DNA from: an uncultured Prevotellaceae bacterium
Lineage (GTDB): Bacteria; Bacteroidota; Bacteroidia; Bacteroidales; Bacteroidaceae
Length of the DNA stretch: 64,000 nt
NCBI GenBank assembly: GCA_902775605.1
Contig: CACYNE010000004.1
Span: 1 to 64,000, forward strand
Direction of reading: 5' to 3'
In this document: positions 61,241 to 64,000 of the stretch, in pieces
Layout of the letters: each line of letters starts with the position of its first letter
Numbering within the stretch: the stretch's first letter is position 1
Made by a program: the position numbers and the translations under genes
Notes under the pieces: generated by a model
Database searches by the model: none
The model's input: the letters and a program-made list of their open reading frames with translations, nothing else
Told to the model about the DNA's origin: nothing

Positions 61241-64000
61241 TTATTTCACAAGCACTTTCTGTGCCTTTCCATTGTTTACGATAATATTCAAGCCACGCTG
61301 CAACTTATTCACCTTCACACCTGTAACGGTGTAGATGCCATTCGCAACAGCATTCACAGTCTTCACGGTCTCAACGCCTGTTACAGGACCAGACCATCCA
61401 GCATTGTCACCCTTAGCAACAAGAGTCAACGTCCAGCCACCCACAGAATACCAGTTACCAGCAAAAACCTTAGCAGTCTGACTATCAGCAGTTCCACACA
61501 TCGTACCGATGAACATCTCATGGTTATTCACCACAACATTATCGATAACCTGATGTTTCCAGCCACGTCCCAGACCACTGTTAGCATTATAGATGCTGTA
61601 CTGTTCATCGGTGTAATCACCCGACTCAACAGCCTCCTTTGCCTCTTCCCACATAGGACCGTATTTATCACTTGCAATAGCCTGCTCACCAGTTTCCTCA
61701 TCATTGTAATAACTCAGAGAAATCTCAACGAAAGTGGTATCAGCAACGCCTGCGAAGACATAAGCACCTTCAGCAGGTGTACGGGTATATACACCAACCT
61801 TATAAGTTCCATTGGGCAGATCCTTCACCAACTGCGAAGCTTTGAAACCAATCAGACCGATGTGGGTGATTTCGCCTGTTTCCTCATTATTCACATCCTG
61901 AGAGTGATATGAGTCGAAGTAACGTGTAGCAGAACCATCGTACCACTGTCCGCTCTTCTGTCCATTTCCATCACCATTGCCCAACACGATAGTCCATCCA
62001 TCAAGAGCCTCAGCATTAGGATTCGTAATATAAGCGGTATAGTCTGTAGCATTTGCGTCATCGAATATATTCTGCTTTTCAACAATAGCCACAGCTTCAT
62101 TCAACTGCTTCACCATAGCATCAACCATTGTCTTGGTCTGCATCTTTGAAGTAAGAACTGCCAGATGCTCAGCCATGATGTCCTGCAGAATCTTCTTACC
62201 AGTCTCCATAGAAGCAGTAGCCACCACATCAGCGTTGCGATAAGCAGGTGCATAGGTGTTGACATAGTTCTTCAGAAGATCCACAGTTGCATCCATCTCT
62301 GTATAGGTTGCATCTTCTGAAGCCACCCATGCCATCACATAGTCATAAGCATACTGCGCAATTGGAGCAGAGACACCGAAAGCCCCATGTCCGTCAATTT
62401 CTTCCCCATTCAACAGAGCCTTCACCCAAAGCATGGTCTTCTCTGAAACCAATTCAGGATTCTCATCAAGAGCCTCTTGAGTGGAGAAGTATTCCACATA
62501 CTTGGCCTCACTTGTCTTGGCTGCAGCGATAGCAGTAGTCAGAATTTCGATGCTCTCAAGCATATAATCCGTAGCAGGATTGTTGATGGCTGTGCACTTG
62601 TTGATAGAGTCGTTCAAAGCCTTCTTGTCGGCAGCGAAGTGCATTGTCTGAGCGAATTCAGAAGCCTCCCTCAACTTATCATCATATGCAGCCTTTACAG
62701 CAGCCTGCACATCAGCGTCGCTAGCAGCGCCCAGATAGTAAAGTTTGAAATTAGTTGCACAGAACCAACCTGCAGCGCCATCGCCAGAGCCAGTGCCCTC
62801 AGCGCCAATAGTCAGTTTTCCATCAACGACGAGAACCTTGTCGGCAGCAGTCATACTGACAGTTTCCCACTCACTCTCATCCCAGCCTTCAACAGTCAAA
62901 GTGGCTGTAGAAATCTTCTTCTCAGCTGTACTCTGAGCATACACATGCTGATCTGTCACACATCCTGACTGTGTGATTAGGTCCGCAGAAACAGTATAAT
63001 AGCCATTAGGCAGATCTGTGAAGCTCTGACCTACAGAAATAACACCTGTGAAGTTATTATTCCAAGCATTCCAACAGCTGCGTCCACGCTGCCAATTCAA
63101 ACGCTGGTCACCGCCAGAGATACCATTAATGACCCAACCTTCTGAATTCAAATCGGGGCTTGAAGCACTACCCTCTACATAACGGTCGGTACCTTCCTCA
63201 TCAAACTGCAAGGGGAACACCCACTGATCATCTTCCTTAACGGGCTCTGCCTCAGCATTGATAAACCAAGGATGCTGAATAAAGATAGTATAGTCTGCGG
63301 GAGCGTTCTCTGAAGCTTCTTGAGACAGGTAATAAGCTAAAATCGCAGCATTAGCCTCTTCGACAGCACCCAGGATTAAAGCAACCACATCAACACCCTC
63401 ATCAGGTTCATTCTCCTTGTAACCCAAGATCACTTTGTATGCAGCATCAAAGGCATCCTTACCAGCAAAGTTTGTTGTCTGGAGCAGGTTGTCCATTTTT
63501 GTAAGAACAGCGTCAACCTTCTTCATCTCGTCGATAGCCGCACGGATCTCTGCCATACGAGCATTAGCCACCTTCAGGGCAGCTTCCATCTCGTCGGCAT
63601 CATCAGAGATTAAATCTTCCAACTCTATGACATAGTCCGTCAGATAGGATGCCAGGCCAATAAAGCCAGCACCCGTTGCAGTGCTTGCCAGCGTCTGGCA
63701 TTCTTCTGCCAAATCATTGATATCAGCTGACAGCAACTCTACGCGATCGGCCTCACCAATCTTATAAAGCTTGATTCCATCAAGACAGAGGAAGGGATTG
63801 CTACCAGAACCACCTGATGATTCAAAACCGAACTGCATACTGAATTCTGCCGTAGGAGTAAACACGATCTCATGCTTCGTCCATTCTGTATCAGAGAAAC
63901 CTGTTTCATCATTCCAAGTGTCCTTTCGGCAGGTTACCTTAGAAAGGTTTTTACCTTTAGTTCCACTGGGATTCAAATTAACAGCCCAATACTCCAGACG
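61241..64000 (-). CDS. Secreted multi-module protein with T9SS tail (5' end outside window)
   Basis: 919 residues visible; the frame is open to the window edge. Three similar modules alternate beta-sandwich domains of the galactose-binding type (SGGSGSNPFLCLDGIKLYKI; LPNGYYTVSADLITQSGCVT; LPNGTYKVGVYTRTPAEGAY) with helical linkers (AAKTSEAKYVEYFSTQEAL). The end (GVKVNKLQRGLNIIVNNGKA, QKVLVK) is a T9SS-type tail. No catalytic motif is visible in this part; a glycoside hydrolase or adhesin N-terminus may lie outside. It is probably a surface glycan-binding or degrading protein of the same locus, though the hairpin at 61199-61229 may separate its transcript. Confidence 0.8.
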   Translation of the reverse strand, partial: RLEYWAVNLNPSGTKGKNLSKVTCRKDTWNDETGFSDTEWTKHEIVFTPTAEFSMQFGFESSGGSGSNPFLCLDGIKLYKIGEADRVELLSADINDLAEECQTLASTATGAGFIGLASYLTDYVIELEDLISDDADEMEAALKVANARMAEIRAAIDEMKKVDAVLTKMDNLLQTTNFAGKDAFDAAYKVILGYKENEPDEGVDVVALILGAVEEANAAILAYYLSQEASENAPADYTIFIQHPWFINAEAEPVKEDDQWVFPLQFDEEGTDRYVEGSASSPDLNSEGWVINGISGGDQRLNWQRGRSCWNAWNNNFTGVISVGQSFTDLPNGYYTVSADLITQSGCVTDQHVYAQSTAEKKISTATLTVEGWDESEWETVSMTAADKVLVVDGKLTIGAEGTGSGDGAAGWFCATNFKLYYLGAASDADVQAAVKAAYDDKLREASEFAQTMHFAADKKALNDSINKCTAINNPATDYMLESIEILTTAIAAAKTSEAKYVEYFSTQEALDENPELVSEKTMLWVKALLNGEEIDGHGAFGVSAPIAQYAYDYVMAWVASEDATYTEMDATVDLLKNYVNTYAPAYRNADVVATASMETGKKILQDIMAEHLAVLTSKMQTKTMVDAMVKQLNEAVAIVEKQNIFDDANATDYTAYITNPNAEALDGWTIVLGNGDGNGQKSGQWYDGSATRYFDSYHSQDVNNEETGEITHIGLIGFKASQLVKDLPNGTYKVGVYTRTPAEGAYVFAGVADTTFVEISLSYYNDEETGEQAIASDKYGPMWEEAKEAVESGDYTDEQYSIYNANSGLGRGWKHQVIDNVVVNNHEMFIGTMCGTADSQTAKVFAGNWYSVGGWTLTLVAKGDNAGWSGPVTGVETVKTVNAVANGIYTVTGVKVNKLQRGLNIIVNNGKAQKVLVK

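Overview
The window looks like a chromosomal segment of a gut or rumen Prevotella-like bacterium (Bacteroidales, Prevotellaceae). The grounds are promoters of the Bacteroidetes type (TTTG, about 20 bases, TAnnTTTG), two SusC/SusD pairs, C-terminal tails of the form 'YDLQGRRV...G..IxxGKKV' (type IX secretion sorting signals) on several secreted proteins, DUF4252 proteins, and an HU-like tail followed by a 'smalltalk' micropeptide. All names come from reading the sequence; no database search was possible.

Layout. 1-3.9 kb: end of an HU-like gene, smalltalk peptide, aminopeptidase P (minus), a WYL regulator (minus), a hairpin-rich gene-free stretch, and a 31-residue peptide with its own promoter and terminator. 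3.9-14.5 kb: a minus-strand vitamin B12 uptake operon behind a cobalamin riboswitch (btuB, btuG-like beta-propeller, a DUF4465 repeat gene broken by a frameshift, btuF, btuC; no btuD ATPase). 14.5-17.5 kb: a plus-strand ECF sigma/DUF4252 operon. 17.5-28.9 kb: a 3626-residue LamG/GLUG surface protein and a small lipoprotein. 29.0-29.3 kb: a 306-bp element bounded by inverted copies of a dispersed 43-bp repeat.

29.3-38.8 kb: a composite type I restriction-modification locus. In transcription order it holds a long structured leader, hsdM, two small secreted or membrane proteins, hsdS, an EVE/PUA-like plus PD-(D/E)xK protein flanked by directly repeated hsdS ends, an opposite-strand two-gene cassette, and hsdR. 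38.8-39.9 kb: 22-bp repeat arrays, a DKNYY-repeat protein and tRNA-Leu(TAG) with promoter and terminator. 39.9-64 kb: one long minus-strand polysaccharide-utilisation-like operon with a truncated T9SS protein, three fasciclin lipoproteins, two SusC/SusD pairs and a GH2 beta-galactosidase.

A theme the gene list does not explain is seven-base tandem repeats (GGAAAGT, AACCTCA, TTTGGCT, AACAGCT, TTGAACR). They fill short operon spacers and also lie inside the reading frames of btuB, btuG and the GH2 gene, where loss or gain of a unit would shift the frame. The most promising candidates for undescribed biology are the EVE-nuclease embedded in the type I locus, the structured hsdM leader, the coding heptamer repeats and the inverted-repeat element at 29.0-29.3 kb.
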